NCBI GenBank assembly: GCA_021772975.1
Contig: JAJFKY010000011.1
Location: 124,001-188,000 of the forward strand
Length of the DNA stretch: 64,000 nucleotides
Origin: Gammaproteobacteria bacterium
GTDB lineage: Bacteria; Pseudomonadota; Gammaproteobacteria; Xanthomonadales; Wenzhouxiangellaceae
Reading direction: 5' to 3'
Below the pieces are notes generated by a model that did no database searches, was not told where the DNA came from, and saw only the letters and a program-made list of their open reading frames with translations. Both the position numbers and the translations under genes were made by a program. Shown here in pieces: positions 33,787-43,001 of the stretch (within the stretch, counting starts at the first letter, position 1; every line of letters begins with the position of its first letter).

Positions 33787-34536
33787 ATGCATAAAAATAT
33801 AGTGCTCTTCACTTTATCTCTGCTGATCTGTCAACTGGTTTTTTCACAGGACAGCCAGCCATCTTTCCGTATTGGTAACGGCCTGCAGGGCGCCAGCGGT
33901 ATCGCGCAAGGCAATATCAATGCCGTACAGGCCTTTCAAAAAACCCAGGAACGTGCCGACGTGCATTACAAAGCGGAACGCTATAAACAGGCCTTCAAGC
34001 TCTATCATCAACTGGCCGAATACAATGACAAATTCTCCCAGTACCGGGTTGCCTATATGTATGCCAACGGCCGGGGCGTGGAAAAAGACATGACCGAGGC
34101 CTTTGCCTGGTCGTACGTTGCTTCCGAGACCCGTCAGAAAGGCTTTGTTAACTATCATGTCAAAGTGCGCGACAGTTTGACACCCGAGCAGATAGACAGC
34201 GGTAAGGAGCTGGCCCAGGAATACCGCGAGGACTACGGCACGTTCGCGGTGGCCAGCAAGGCCCGCCGGCTGGTGCGCAAGCAGAAAGGCTCTTGCGTCG
34301 GCTCGCGCGTGGGCAGTTCATGCGACCGGGTGACCAGCGTCGGGATCAATTGCGGCGCCGCGGTTGAAGGCACGCCGGACAAAGAATGCCTAACGCTTGG
34401 CTCGGTGGGACTGCCAGGAATTGCCGGCATGCAGCCTTCCGATATACGTACCGTCGAGAACCATCTGAAAGATATGATGGACGAATACAATCCCGGTCGC
34501 GTTGAACTGGGTGACCTGGAGCTCATCGAGGACTGA
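33787..34536 (+). CDS. Secreted Sel1/TPR-like repeat protein
   Basis: A 249-residue protein with signal peptide (LLICQLVFS). A Sel1-like repeat is visible as YKQAFKLYHQLAEYNDKFSQ, then YRVAYMYANGRGVEKDMTEA and the AFAWSYVAS helix. The C-terminal third has four cysteines. Sel1 proteins are interaction scaffolds in envelope processes; the partner is unknown. A 15-bp stem hairpin lies downstream. Confidence 0.75.
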   Translation: MHKNIVLFTLSLLICQLVFSQDSQPSFRIGNGLQGASGIAQGNINAVQAFQKTQERADVHYKAERYKQAFKLYHQLAEYNDKFSQYRVAYMYANGRGVEKDMTEAFAWSYVASETRQKGFVNYHVKVRDSLTPEQIDSGKELAQEYREDYGTFAVASKARRLVRKQKGSCVGSRVGSSCDRVTSVGINCGAAVEGTPDKECLTLGSVGLPGIAGMQPSDIRTVENHLKDMMDEYNPGRVELGDLELIED

Positions 34537-34571
34537 TGATCGCCTGAACTCAACCATTATCCAGCCATTAT

Positions 34572-34614
34572 TTTGACCCCGGCGAAACACTGTAAGTCGT
34601 TCGCCGGGGTCAAA
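34572..34614 (+). terminator. Strong hairpin after the Sel1-like gene
   Basis: TTTGACCCCGGCGAA and TTCGCCGGGGTCAAA form a perfect 15-bp stem with a 13-base loop, with TTTTA shortly after. Unusually long for a simple terminator. Confidence 0.7.
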
Positions 34615-34705
34615 TTTTATCTGCTATTTTCATCCCTGCCCTGCTAGTCGCCTGATATAATTCGCCCGGCCTGAAGTACAGTTTTTCAATGGTGATGGAG
34701 TGACT

Positions 34706-35248
34706 ATGCGAATACTCGGGGTTTGCGGCAGCCTGCGCAAGGATGCCTTCAATTTACAGCTACTGCGCAATGCAGCCGGACTGTTGGATGACAACGCGGC
34801 TTTTGAACTGGCGGACTGGTCGAATATACCGCTCTACAATCAGGACGATGACAATGACAACCTGCCCGTATCCGTACAGGCTTTTAAGCGGGCAATCGAA
34901 GCAGCTGATGGAGTGCTGATCGCAACTCCGGAATACAACTACAGCGTACCGGGTGGCTTGAAAAACGCCATCGACTGGGCTTCACGGCCTGCTTACCAAT
35001 CCGTGTTCGCCGGCAAGCCGGTGGCTATTCTCAGCGCCTCAATGTCACCCACCGGCGGCTGCCGCGCGCAGGCGCATCTGCGCAATATCATGGCCGGCAT
35101 GCTGACGCCGGTTTTCCCGGCCCCGGATTTTTGCCTGGCCAGCGCGCAGCAGGCATTTGATGAGCACGGTCAACTCAAGCATGACCAGAGCAGGAGAAAA
35201 CTGCAGCGCTTTGTGAACGACTTCTGTGACTGGATCAAAGCACACTGA
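34706..35248 (+). CDS. NAD(P)H-dependent FMN reductase / quinone reductase
   Basis: A 180-residue flavodoxin-like protein of the SsuE/ChrR-type NADPH-dependent FMN reductase family. The FMN phosphate loop is GSLRKDAFN near residue 10, and the diagnostic TPEYNYSVPGGLKNAIDWASR region is near 75-95. It likely reduces quinones or FMN. A GGAG five bases upstream fixes the ATG at 34706. A pirin gene starts nine bases later, probably in the same operon. Confidence 0.88.
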   Translation: MRILGVCGSLRKDAFNLQLLRNAAGLLDDNAAFELADWSNIPLYNQDDDNDNLPVSVQAFKRAIEAADGVLIATPEYNYSVPGGLKNAIDWASRPAYQSVFAGKPVAILSASMSPTGGCRAQAHLRNIMAGMLTPVFPAPDFCLASAQQAFDEHGQLKHDQSRRKLQRFVNDFCDWIKAH

Positions 35249-35257
35249 GCGGCATTG

Positions 35258-36169
35258 ATGAGTTGGCATCCAGTAGGCAAGTCTGAACACCACCTGCCGG
35301 CCTGCCAGCCGGTCCGGCAGGTCGTTACGCCTAAGCCGCATCAACTGGGTGGTTTGAGCGTCAAGCGTGCCCTGCCCACCCGCTACTGCCGCTCAATCGG
35401 CCCATTTGTATTTCTCGACCAGATGGGTCCCAGTCATTTCACCGCCGGCAATGGTGTTCATATCGGCCAGCATCCGCATATCGGTCTGGGCACCGTGACT
35501 TACCTGTTTGCCGGTGAATTGCTGCACTCAGACAGTCTCGGCACCGTTCAGCCCATCCAACCCGGCGCGCTGAACTGGATGATTGCCGGACAGGGCATTG
35601 TGCATGCCGAAACCTCCAGTGCTGCAGTGCGTTTAAGCGGGCAACAGATTTACGGCATGCAAAGCTGGCTGGCCCTGCCGCTGGAACACGAAAGCATGTC
35701 ACCCGCGTTTCAGCATATTCCGGCCGCTGATCTGCCCGAGATTGAACTGCCGGGTGGCCGGTTGCGGTTGCTGGCCGGTCAATGGCGGCAGCAGCGATCC
35801 CCCGCCCGGATGCTAAGCACCACCATCTATGCTGAACTGCAGCTGTCCGCTAACGCGGAACTGCGCCTGCCGCAGGATTACCAGGAATTAGGCATTTACC
35901 TGCTGTCCGGCAGGGTGCGGATTGACGCTGATGATTTTTCGGCCGGGCAATTGCTGGTCCTTGATGCTACCCGGGCGTGCACCATTCTGGCTCGCGAAGA
36001 TTGCCATTTCATGCTGCTCGGCGGTGATGCGCTGGATGCCAGACGGCATATGTGGTGGAATTTTGTCGCCAGTGATCCGGCTCGGATTGAACAGGCCAAA
36101 CTGGACTGGCAGGCCGGCCGCTTTGCGCTGGCTGACCCTGATATTGAATGCATTCCGCTGCCCGACTGA
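35258..36169 (+). CDS. Pirin family protein
   Basis: A 303-residue bicupin. The N-terminal cupin shows the metal-binding pattern HPHIGLGTVTYLF with a later Glu and GQGIVHAETSS, and the C-terminal cupin starts near residue 190. Bacterial pirins include quercetin 2,3-dioxygenases and metabolic regulators; the substrate is unknown. The ATG at 35258 follows a possible TTG at 35255. Confidence 0.88.
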   Translation: MSWHPVGKSEHHLPACQPVRQVVTPKPHQLGGLSVKRALPTRYCRSIGPFVFLDQMGPSHFTAGNGVHIGQHPHIGLGTVTYLFAGELLHSDSLGTVQPIQPGALNWMIAGQGIVHAETSSAAVRLSGQQIYGMQSWLALPLEHESMSPAFQHIPAADLPEIELPGGRLRLLAGQWRQQRSPARMLSTTIYAELQLSANAELRLPQDYQELGIYLLSGRVRIDADDFSAGQLLVLDATRACTILAREDCHFMLLGGDALDARRHMWWNFVASDPARIEQAKLDWQAGRFALADPDIECIPLPD

Positions 36170-36216
36170 TTGCCCTTATCCGCTGATCTGAGTAAACAGT
36201 TCATAAGTGAACGACC

Positions 36217-36245
36217 TTGACCTGCCGGGGTCATCTACTTATTAT
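36217..36245 (+). promoter_or_regulatory. Sigma-70 promoter of the fadE transcript
   Basis: TTGACC (36217-36222), a 17-base spacer and TATTAT (36240-36245) match the consensus at ten of twelve positions. Transcription would begin close to 36252, at the left edge of the palindrome listed next. Confidence 0.7.
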
Positions 36246-36251
36246 CACAGG

Positions 36252-36277
36252 CTAACCATACTTATGCGTATGGTTAG
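36252..36277. promoter_or_regulatory. Perfect 26-bp palindrome, probable operator of the fad genes
   Basis: CTAACCATAC-TTATGC-GTATGGTTAG has 10-bp arms without mismatch. It begins six bases after the -10 box and covers the expected start site, the classic place for a repressor. Arm size suggests a TetR- or GntR-type dimer. A fatty-acid-responsive repressor is inferred; it does not resemble the E. coli FadR site. Confidence 0.65.
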
Positions 36278-36359
36278 TTGATGCTGCCATATATGAGCAG
36301 TGATTTTGGCGTATCATGAAGTGATATTGTCCAACCCAACTAATACCTGGAGTCTCACC

Positions 36360-38819
36360 ATGAACTGGTTACTTGCGCTGTTTCTGTTTGCCGGCACATT
36401 ATTCCTGGTATATCACCGGTCTTCGCTGCTTGTCGTTGCCCTGTTTACCGCGTTGTTCACCGCCGGAGCCATCTGGCTTAAGGCGTCGATGCTGCTGATT
36501 CTGATCGGCGCAATCAGTGTGCTGATACTGGGTACATTGACGATCAGGCCACTGCGCCGGTTTCTGGTGACCAATCATATTTTCAGCCTGTTCCAAAAAG
36601 TGATGCCGAATATTTCGGATACTGAAAGAGAAGCACTGGAAGCCGGCACCGTATGGTGGGATTCAGAACTGTTCAGTGGACGTCCGAAGTGGAAAAAACT
36701 GCTGGATACGCCTAAACCCGGCCTTTCAGAGCGCGAACAGGCATTCATTGATGGCCCGGTGGAAGAGCTATGCAAGATGCTCAACAGCTGGGAAATCATT
36801 GAGCAGAAACGTGATTTACCGCCGGAAGCGTGGGAATTCATTAAAGCCCAGCGCTTTTTCAGCATGATCATCCCGGAACAATATGGCGGCCTGGGGTTTT
36901 CCGCCCAGGGCAACTCCGCGGTAGTCACCAAACTGGCCAGCTGCAGCGTGACCGCGGCGGTTACCGTGATGGTGCCCAACTCACTGGGTCCGGGCGAATT
37001 ACTGATGGAATTTGGTACCGACGAGCAGAAACAATATTATCTGCCACGCCTGGCTGACGGACGTGAAGTTCCCTGCTTCGGATTGACTTCGCCAGCCGCC
37101 GGATCCGATGCGGCCTCGATGGTGGATTCGGGCATTGTCTGCAAAGGCATTTATCAGGGCGAGGAAACCCTGGGCCTGCGGCTGAACTGGGACAAGCGTT
37201 ACATCACCCTGGCCCCGGTCGCTACGCTGATCGGTCTGGCTTTCAAGGCCTACGATCCGGATGGACTGCTGGGCGATGAAGAGAATTTGGGGATTACCTG
37301 TGCCCTGATTCCGGTCGACACGCCGGGCGTGGAAAACGGCAATCGGCATTTCCCGATCGGTTCGGCATTCATGAACGGCCCCACGCGCGGCCAAGACGTC
37401 TTCATCCCCATGGATTACATCATCGGCGGCCAGGCACGCATCGGTCAGGGCTGGCGGATGCTGATGCAGAGCCTGGCGGCTGGCCGGGCGATCTCTCTGC
37501 CCGGCCTGGGTACCGCGGGCGCCAAGATGTGCAGCCGCACCAGCGGCGCTTATGCCCGTATCCGGCGCCAGTTCAAGATTCCGGTGGGTTATTTTGAAGG
37601 TGTGGAAGAACCGCTGGCGCGCATCGCCGGTAATACCTATCGTATGGATGCGGCGCGCTTGTTGACCCTGGTGGCGCTGGATCAGGGCGAAAAACCCAGT
37701 GTGCTGTCGGCTTTGCTGAAGTATCAGCTGACCGAAGCCAACCGCCAATGCGTCAACGATGCCATGGACATCCATGGCGGCAAAGGCATTATCCAGGGTC
37801 CCAATAATTACCTGGGACACGCCTATATGGCTATTCCCATCGCCATTACCGTGGAAGGCGCCAATATTCTGACCCGCTGCATGATCGTATTTGGGCAAGG
37901 CGTCATTCGCTGTCACCCCTGGCTGCTCAAAGAGATGCAAACCGCCGGGATGGAAGACGAACAGAAAGCCGCCCAGCAGTTTGACCGGGCACTGTTCGGG
38001 CATATCGGTTATACCTTGAGCAATATGGTGCGCTCATTTTTCCTGGGCCTGACCAATGGTGGCCTGACGCGGGCGCCGGTGGATAACGAGTTGTCACATT
38101 ATTACCGCCGTATCAATCACCTGTGCGCGGCGTTCTGTTTTATCAATGATATCGTGCTGGCAGTGTTCGGCGGCGGCTTCAAGTTCAAGGAAAAAATCTC
38201 TGGCCGGCTGGCTGATGTACTCAGCCATTTATATATGGCCTGCGCGGTCCTCAAGCGCTTTGAAGACACCGGCCGGCCGGAAGAAGACCTGCCGCTGGCG
38301 CGCTGGGCGTTGCGCGACAGCTTCTATACCATCCAGGAACAACTGGTCGGCGTGACCCGCCACCTGCGCAACCCTCTGCTGATTCTCGGTACGCGCTTTA
38401 TTGCCTTCCCGCGCGGCCGGCAATATGATCCGCCCTCGGATTATCTGGGCAAGCGGGTGGCGCGCATTCTGCTCGGCAACTCTCAGGCGCGTAACCGTCT
38501 GATCGCAGGCACCTATCACTCTCAGGCCGATGACGCCACCGGCCTGCTGAATAAGGCTTTTGTCGCCACCCTGGCCACCGCTGATCTGGAAAAACAGATA
38601 CGCGCCGCCTTCAAGCAGGTCGTGTCACCGTATAACTGCGAGCAGCTCACCGAGCAGGCACTGGCTGCCGGAATTATTGACCGCACCCAGGCAGACGCCA
38701 TCTGTGAAGCCCAGCGGCTGGCGCTGGCGGTGATCAATGTCGATGAGTTCCCGTGGCCGCCGGAGCAAATTGACGAGGGCGCCAGAGACCTGCCCAGCGC
38801 AGCGCCCAAAGCGGCCTGA
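36360..38819 (+). CDS. fadE: Acyl-CoA dehydrogenase, FadE type
   Basis: An 819-residue FAD enzyme for the first beta-oxidation step; E. coli FadE is 814. Two hydrophobic helices occupy residues 1-60, anchoring it to the inner membrane. The dehydrogenase core follows, with YGGLGFSAQGNSAV, PCFGLTSPAAGSDAASM, and DIHGGKGIIQGPNNYLG, and a FadE-specific C-terminal extension. The ATG at 36360 has a GGAG eight bases upstream; the frame opens earlier at 36300 but without a ribosome-binding site. Confidence 0.95.
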   Translation: MNWLLALFLFAGTLFLVYHRSSLLVVALFTALFTAGAIWLKASMLLILIGAISVLILGTLTIRPLRRFLVTNHIFSLFQKVMPNISDTEREALEAGTVWWDSELFSGRPKWKKLLDTPKPGLSEREQAFIDGPVEELCKMLNSWEIIEQKRDLPPEAWEFIKAQRFFSMIIPEQYGGLGFSAQGNSAVVTKLASCSVTAAVTVMVPNSLGPGELLMEFGTDEQKQYYLPRLADGREVPCFGLTSPAAGSDAASMVDSGIVCKGIYQGEETLGLRLNWDKRYITLAPVATLIGLAFKAYDPDGLLGDEENLGITCALIPVDTPGVENGNRHFPIGSAFMNGPTRGQDVFIPMDYIIGGQARIGQGWRMLMQSLAAGRAISLPGLGTAGAKMCSRTSGAYARIRRQFKIPVGYFEGVEEPLARIAGNTYRMDAARLLTLVALDQGEKPSVLSALLKYQLTEANRQCVNDAMDIHGGKGIIQGPNNYLGHAYMAIPIAITVEGANILTRCMIVFGQGVIRCHPWLLKEMQTAGMEDEQKAAQQFDRALFGHIGYTLSNMVRSFFLGLTNGGLTRAPVDNELSHYYRRINHLCAAFCFINDIVLAVFGGGFKFKEKISGRLADVLSHLYMACAVLKRFEDTGRPEEDLPLARWALRDSFYTIQEQLVGVTRHLRNPLLILGTRFIAFPRGRQYDPPSDYLGKRVARILLGNSQARNRLIAGTYHSQADDATGLLNKAFVATLATADLEKQIRAAFKQVVSPYNCEQLTEQALAAGIIDRTQADAICEAQRLALAVINVDEFPWPPEQIDEGARDLPSAAPKAA

Positions 38820-38838
38820 TCCGCACACGATCCAATGG

Positions 38839-38860
38839 GACTGGCTGCCTGCAGCCGGTC
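38839..38860 (+). terminator. Hairpin between fadE and the FadN-type gene
   Basis: GACTGGCTGC and GCAGCCGGTC pair with one G-U wobble. No T-run follows directly, so it may only reduce read-through or separate mRNA segments. Confidence 0.35.
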
Positions 38861-38898
38861 CCCGGTTATTTATTGTTTAGCACTATGTAAGGATATCC

Positions 38899-41274
38899 AT
38901 GAGTCATCACCATCCAATCCGCAAGGCAGCGGTGCTTGGCGCCGGCGTGATGGGTGCGCAGATCGCTGCGCATCTGGTCAATGCCGGTGTGGACACGCTG
39001 TTGTATGAGTTGCCCGCCAAAGAGGGTAACCCCAATGATCTGGTCAACGCCGCCATCGGCCGTCTGGGCAAGTTGAAACCAGCACCGCTGGGCGTCAAAG
39101 CCATTGCCGGCCAGATCCAGGCCTGCAATTACGACCAGCATCTGCCGCTGCTGGACGGCTGTGATCTGATCATCGAGGCCATTGCCGAACGCATGGACTG
39201 GAAAAAAGACCTGTATGAAAAGATTGCTCCGCACCTCAATGCCGATGCCTGGATCGCCAGCAATACCTCCGGGCTGAGCATGACCGAACTGTCCGCTGCT
39301 CTGCCGGAAGTGCTGCGCTCGCGTTTCTGCGGTATCCATTTCTTCAATCCGCCACGCTATATGAACCTGGTGGAACTGATTCCGCACGCCGGCACCGATC
39401 CCGCCATGCTCGACAACCTGGAAGCCTTTCTGACCACCTTTATCGGCAAGGGCGTGGTGCGCACCAAGGATACCCCCAACTTCATCGGCAATCGTGTCGG
39501 CGTGTTCTCGATGCTGGCCACCATGCATCATACCCGGGAGTTCGGCCTGGGCTTTGATGTCGTTGATAAACTGACCGGTCCGGCCATCGGCCGCCCCAAG
39601 AGCGCCACTTACCGGACCGCCGATGTGGTCGGCCTGGATACCATGGGGCATGTGGTCAGCACCATGCAGAACACCCTGCCCGATGATCCCTGGAAGTCCT
39701 ATTACCAGGTACCCGAAACCCTCAGTAAACTGGTTGAGGCCGGTGCACTGGGACAAAAATCCGGCGCCGGTTTTTACCGTAAAGAAGGCAAAGTCATTAA
39801 AGTGCTGGATGCCGCCAGCGGCGAATATGTGGTCAGTAACCCGCAACTGTCGGATGAAATCCAGAGCATTCTGAAAGAGCGCGACCCGGTCAAACAGATG
39901 GCCGCGCTGCGGCATGGCGAATCGGTCGAAGCCCGTTTTATGTGGGCGATCTTCCGTGATCTGTTTCATTACTGTGCCTATCACCTGGGTGATATCGCTG
40001 CTTCGGCGCGTGAGATTGATCAGGCCATGCGCTGGGGTTATGGTTGGCGCCTGGGTCCCTTTGAAAGCTGGCAGGCCAGCGGCTGGCAGCAGGTAGCCGA
40101 TTGGATTCAGGCCGATATCAGGGCCGGCAAAAGCATGGCGGATGCGCCCCTGCCTGACTGGGTCAGCGATGGGCGTGCCGGTGTGCACTCACCCCAGGGC
40201 TCTTATTCCGCGGCTGAAGATCAGCTGCTGCCGCGCTCGCGGTTGCCGGTTTATCAGCGCCAGCTGCAACCGGAACTGCTGTTCGGTGAGCAGCCGGTCA
40301 GCACCACTGTCATTGAGCAGGCCGATGACTGGCGATTATGGACTCAGGCTGGCCACGAGGACGTCCTTATCCTGAGTTTTACCAGCAAGATGCACAGCAT
40401 CAGCAACGGCGTTATTGCCGGCATTATGCGCGGCGTCGAGCTGGCTGAGCAAAACTACCAGGGTCTGGTGCTCTGGCAGGACAGTGAACCCTTCTGTGTC
40501 GGGGCCGATCTGAAAGGCGCACTGGCGCTGGCGGTAGCCGGTGATACCGATGGCCTGCGCAATATGATCAGTGGCTTTCAGCAGGCCGTGATGCGGCTTA
40601 AATACGCACAGGTGCCAAGCATTGCCGCGGTACGCGGTATGGCGCTGGGCGGCGGCTGTGAAATTGTCATGCAATGCAGCCGTGCGGTAGCGGCATTTGA
40701 ATCTTATATCGGCCTGGTTGAGGTCGGCGTGGGCTTGCTGCCCGGCGGCGGCGGACTCAAAGAGCTGGCGATCCGTTCGGTAGCCAACACCAAAACCGGC
40801 GACGCCTTCCCCTTGCTGCAACAGTACTACCAGCAGGTGGCGATGGGCAAAGTGGCGGGTTCGGCTCTGGAAGCACGCGAATTCGGCTATCTGACCGAGC
40901 GCGATGTGATTGTCATGAACCCACAGGAATTGCTGTATGTCGCGATTGCGCAGGCGCGTGCCATGTCCGATGCCGGTTACCGCCCGCCAATCAGCCAGCA
41001 GACCTGGTCCGCGGCCGGAGATGTCGGTATTGCCACCCTACAGATGATGCTGGTGAATATGCAGGAAGGTCATTTTATTTCCGCGCACGACCGCGAAATC
41101 GGCAACCACGTGGCCAGCGTGATCTGTGGCGGCGCGATTGACCGCGGCACGCCGGTGACCGAGCAATGGCTATTACAGTTGGAGCAGGAGCACTTTGTCG
41201 CGCTGACGCAACTGGAAAAAACCCAGCAGCGGATTGAACACATGCTGACCACCGGCAAACCCCTGCGGAATTAG
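38899..41274 (+). CDS. 3-hydroxyacyl-CoA dehydrogenase / enoyl-CoA hydratase fusion (FadN type)
   Basis: A 791-residue bifunctional beta-oxidation enzyme. The NAD-binding dehydrogenase comes first (VLGAGVMGAQIAAHL near 14-28, IASNTSGLSMTEL, FCGIHFFNPPRYM) and the crotonase-fold hydratase last (LGGGCEIVMQCS near 583-594, GLVEVGVGLLPGGGG with the second catalytic Glu). This order is the reverse of E. coli FadB and matches B. subtilis FadN in both order and length. It lies between fadE and the thiolase, with 11 bases to the latter. Confidence 0.93.
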   Translation: MSHHHPIRKAAVLGAGVMGAQIAAHLVNAGVDTLLYELPAKEGNPNDLVNAAIGRLGKLKPAPLGVKAIAGQIQACNYDQHLPLLDGCDLIIEAIAERMDWKKDLYEKIAPHLNADAWIASNTSGLSMTELSAALPEVLRSRFCGIHFFNPPRYMNLVELIPHAGTDPAMLDNLEAFLTTFIGKGVVRTKDTPNFIGNRVGVFSMLATMHHTREFGLGFDVVDKLTGPAIGRPKSATYRTADVVGLDTMGHVVSTMQNTLPDDPWKSYYQVPETLSKLVEAGALGQKSGAGFYRKEGKVIKVLDAASGEYVVSNPQLSDEIQSILKERDPVKQMAALRHGESVEARFMWAIFRDLFHYCAYHLGDIAASAREIDQAMRWGYGWRLGPFESWQASGWQQVADWIQADIRAGKSMADAPLPDWVSDGRAGVHSPQGSYSAAEDQLLPRSRLPVYQRQLQPELLFGEQPVSTTVIEQADDWRLWTQAGHEDVLILSFTSKMHSISNGVIAGIMRGVELAEQNYQGLVLWQDSEPFCVGADLKGALALAVAGDTDGLRNMISGFQQAVMRLKYAQVPSIAAVRGMALGGGCEIVMQCSRAVAAFESYIGLVEVGVGLLPGGGGLKELAIRSVANTKTGDAFPLLQQYYQQVAMGKVAGSALEAREFGYLTERDVIVMNPQELLYVAIAQARAMSDAGYRPPISQQTWSAAGDVGIATLQMMLVNMQEGHFISAHDREIGNHVASVICGGAIDRGTPVTEQWLLQLEQEHFVALTQLEKTQQRIEHMLTTGKPLRN

Positions 41275-41285
41275 GAGAACCAGAC

Positions 41286-42464
41286 ATGAATGACGCATAT
41301 ATCGTATCCGCGGTCCGCACCCCGGTCGCCAAGGCCTTCAAGGGCGGTTTCCGCAATACCCGGCCGGATGATCTGCTCGCGCACGTGATCCGTGCCGCGC
41401 TGGCGGAAGTCCCATCGCTGGACCCAGCAGCCATTGAAGACGCCGTGATCGGCTGTGCCATGCCGGAAGCCGAGCAAGGCATGAATGTGGCGCGTATCGG
41501 CTTATTGCTGGCCGGCCTGCCCGATAATGTTCCCGGTGTGACCATCAACCGGTTCTGCTCGTCCGGTCTGCAGGCGGTGGCCATGGCGGCGGACCGCATT
41601 CGTCTGGGCGAAGCCGACGTGATGCTGGCGGGCGGCACCGAAAGCATGACCATGATCCCGATGATGGGCCATAAGGTTGCCATGAATCCGGCGGTGTTCC
41701 AGGACGACAATGTCGCGATTGCCTACGGCATGGGCATTACCGCGGAAAAAGTCGCGGAACAATGGAACATCAGCCGCGAAGATCAGGATGAGTTCGCTTA
41801 TCACAGCCATCAAAAAGCCATGGCGGCCATCCAGGGCGGTGAGTTTGAAGAAATCCGCCCGCTGACGGTACGCTCGCACCAACCGGCCAGTGACGGCACC
41901 GTCCGCTTGCTGGAAAAGCTTGTGGACACCGATGAAGGCCCGCGCGCCGATACCTCGATTGAAGCCCTCAGCAAACTGCGCACGGTATTTCGCGCGGATG
42001 GCAGTGTCACCGCCGGCAACAGCTCACAGATGAGCGATGGCGCAGGCGCCCTGTTGCTGGTCAGTGAACGGGCTCTGAAACAATATGAGCTGACCCCATT
42101 GGCGCGTTTCTGTGGCTTTTCAGTAGCAGGTGTTGATCCGGCCATCATGGGTATCGGTCCGATTGCGGCCATCCCCAAAGTGCTCAAGCAGACTGGCATC
42201 AGCCTGGATGAGGTGGACTGGATTGAGCTGAACGAAGCCTTTGCGGCGCAGTCGCTGGCGGTAATTCGTGATGTCGGACTGAACCCGGACAAGGTCAATC
42301 CGCTGGGCGGAGCCATTGCCCTGGGGCATCCGTTGGGTGCAACCGGCGCGGTCCTCAGCGCCAAAGCCATTCACGCGCTGCGCAGACGTCAGCAGAAATA
42401 TGCCATGGTTACGATGTGTATCGGGACCGGTATGGGGGCGGCGGGTATCTTCGAAGCGCTCTGA
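41286..42464 (+). CDS. fadA: Acetyl-CoA C-acyltransferase (thiolase)
   Basis: A 392-residue degradative thiolase that cleaves 3-ketoacyl-CoA. The acylated Cys is in NRFCSSGLQAV near residue 90, the NEAFAAQ block is near 317, GGAIALGHPLGATGA carries the catalytic His near 345, and the second Cys is in CIGTGMGAAG near the C-terminus. An AGGAG ribosome-binding site precedes it. It completes the fad operon. Confidence 0.95.
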   Translation: MNDAYIVSAVRTPVAKAFKGGFRNTRPDDLLAHVIRAALAEVPSLDPAAIEDAVIGCAMPEAEQGMNVARIGLLLAGLPDNVPGVTINRFCSSGLQAVAMAADRIRLGEADVMLAGGTESMTMIPMMGHKVAMNPAVFQDDNVAIAYGMGITAEKVAEQWNISREDQDEFAYHSHQKAMAAIQGGEFEEIRPLTVRSHQPASDGTVRLLEKLVDTDEGPRADTSIEALSKLRTVFRADGSVTAGNSSQMSDGAGALLLVSERALKQYELTPLARFCGFSVAGVDPAIMGIGPIAAIPKVLKQTGISLDEVDWIELNEAFAAQSLAVIRDVGLNPDKVNPLGGAIALGHPLGATGAVLSAKAIHALRRRQQKYAMVTMCIGTGMGAAGIFEAL

Positions 42465-42475
42465 GCGGATCTTAT

Positions 42476-42500
42476 GCCCGCGGCAGCCTTATCCGCGGGC
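42476..42500 (+). terminator. Hairpin after the thiolase gene
   Basis: GCCCGCGG and CCGCGGGC form a perfect 8-bp stem with a 9-base loop, 11 bases past the stop. There is no T-run. A TATAAT-like -10 at 42618-42623 suggests the cytochrome genes have their own promoter. Confidence 0.45.
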
Positions 42501-42659
42501 TGCCGTGTGCATGATTTTGCAGATCGCCCGGCGAATGGTTTTTCGGCTCCATCGCCAGGTGTTTTCCCGATCACTGCTTTTATCGATTTGACCCTACATC
42601 CCGGCAACCGAAACCGCTATAATATGCGACTGTCCTGCAACCAAGCACACTGGAACAAC

Positions 42660-43001
42660 ATGAGAAAGACGATTGTCGCCAGCCTTGCACTACTCGCTGG
42701 CCTGAACACCGCTGTTGCCCAACAGGCGGAGGGTGATACCGCCGCTGGCAAGATTTACGCCTATACCTGTTCGGGCTGTCACGGCATTCCCGATTACAAC
42801 AATGTTTATCCAACCTACCGGGTGCCCAAAGTGGCGGGTCAGAATTATCTGTACCTGGTCAATGCCTTGAATGCCTACAAAAATGGCACCCGCAAGCACC
42901 CCACCATGCAGATTCAGGCCGGCAGCATGAGTGACGCCGATATTGCCAACGTGGCGGCTTATTTCTCCGGCCTGGGCGCTGATCAGCGGGGGCAGGAATA
43001 A
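42660..43001 (+). CDS. Small monoheme cytochrome c
   Basis: A 113-residue periplasmic class I cytochrome c. Signal peptide LAGLNTAVAQ, then heme-binding CSGCH near residue 39, and the C-terminal SMSDADIANVAAYFSGL helix typical of c4/c5 halves. The distal Met is likely MQIQAGSM. Start at ATG 42660; the longer frame from 42474 lacks coding character. One base of its stop overlaps the next cytochrome gene. Confidence 0.9.
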   Translation: MRKTIVASLALLAGLNTAVAQQAEGDTAAGKIYAYTCSGCHGIPDYNNVYPTYRVPKVAGQNYLYLVNALNAYKNGTRKHPTMQIQAGSMSDADIANVAAYFSGLGADQRGQE

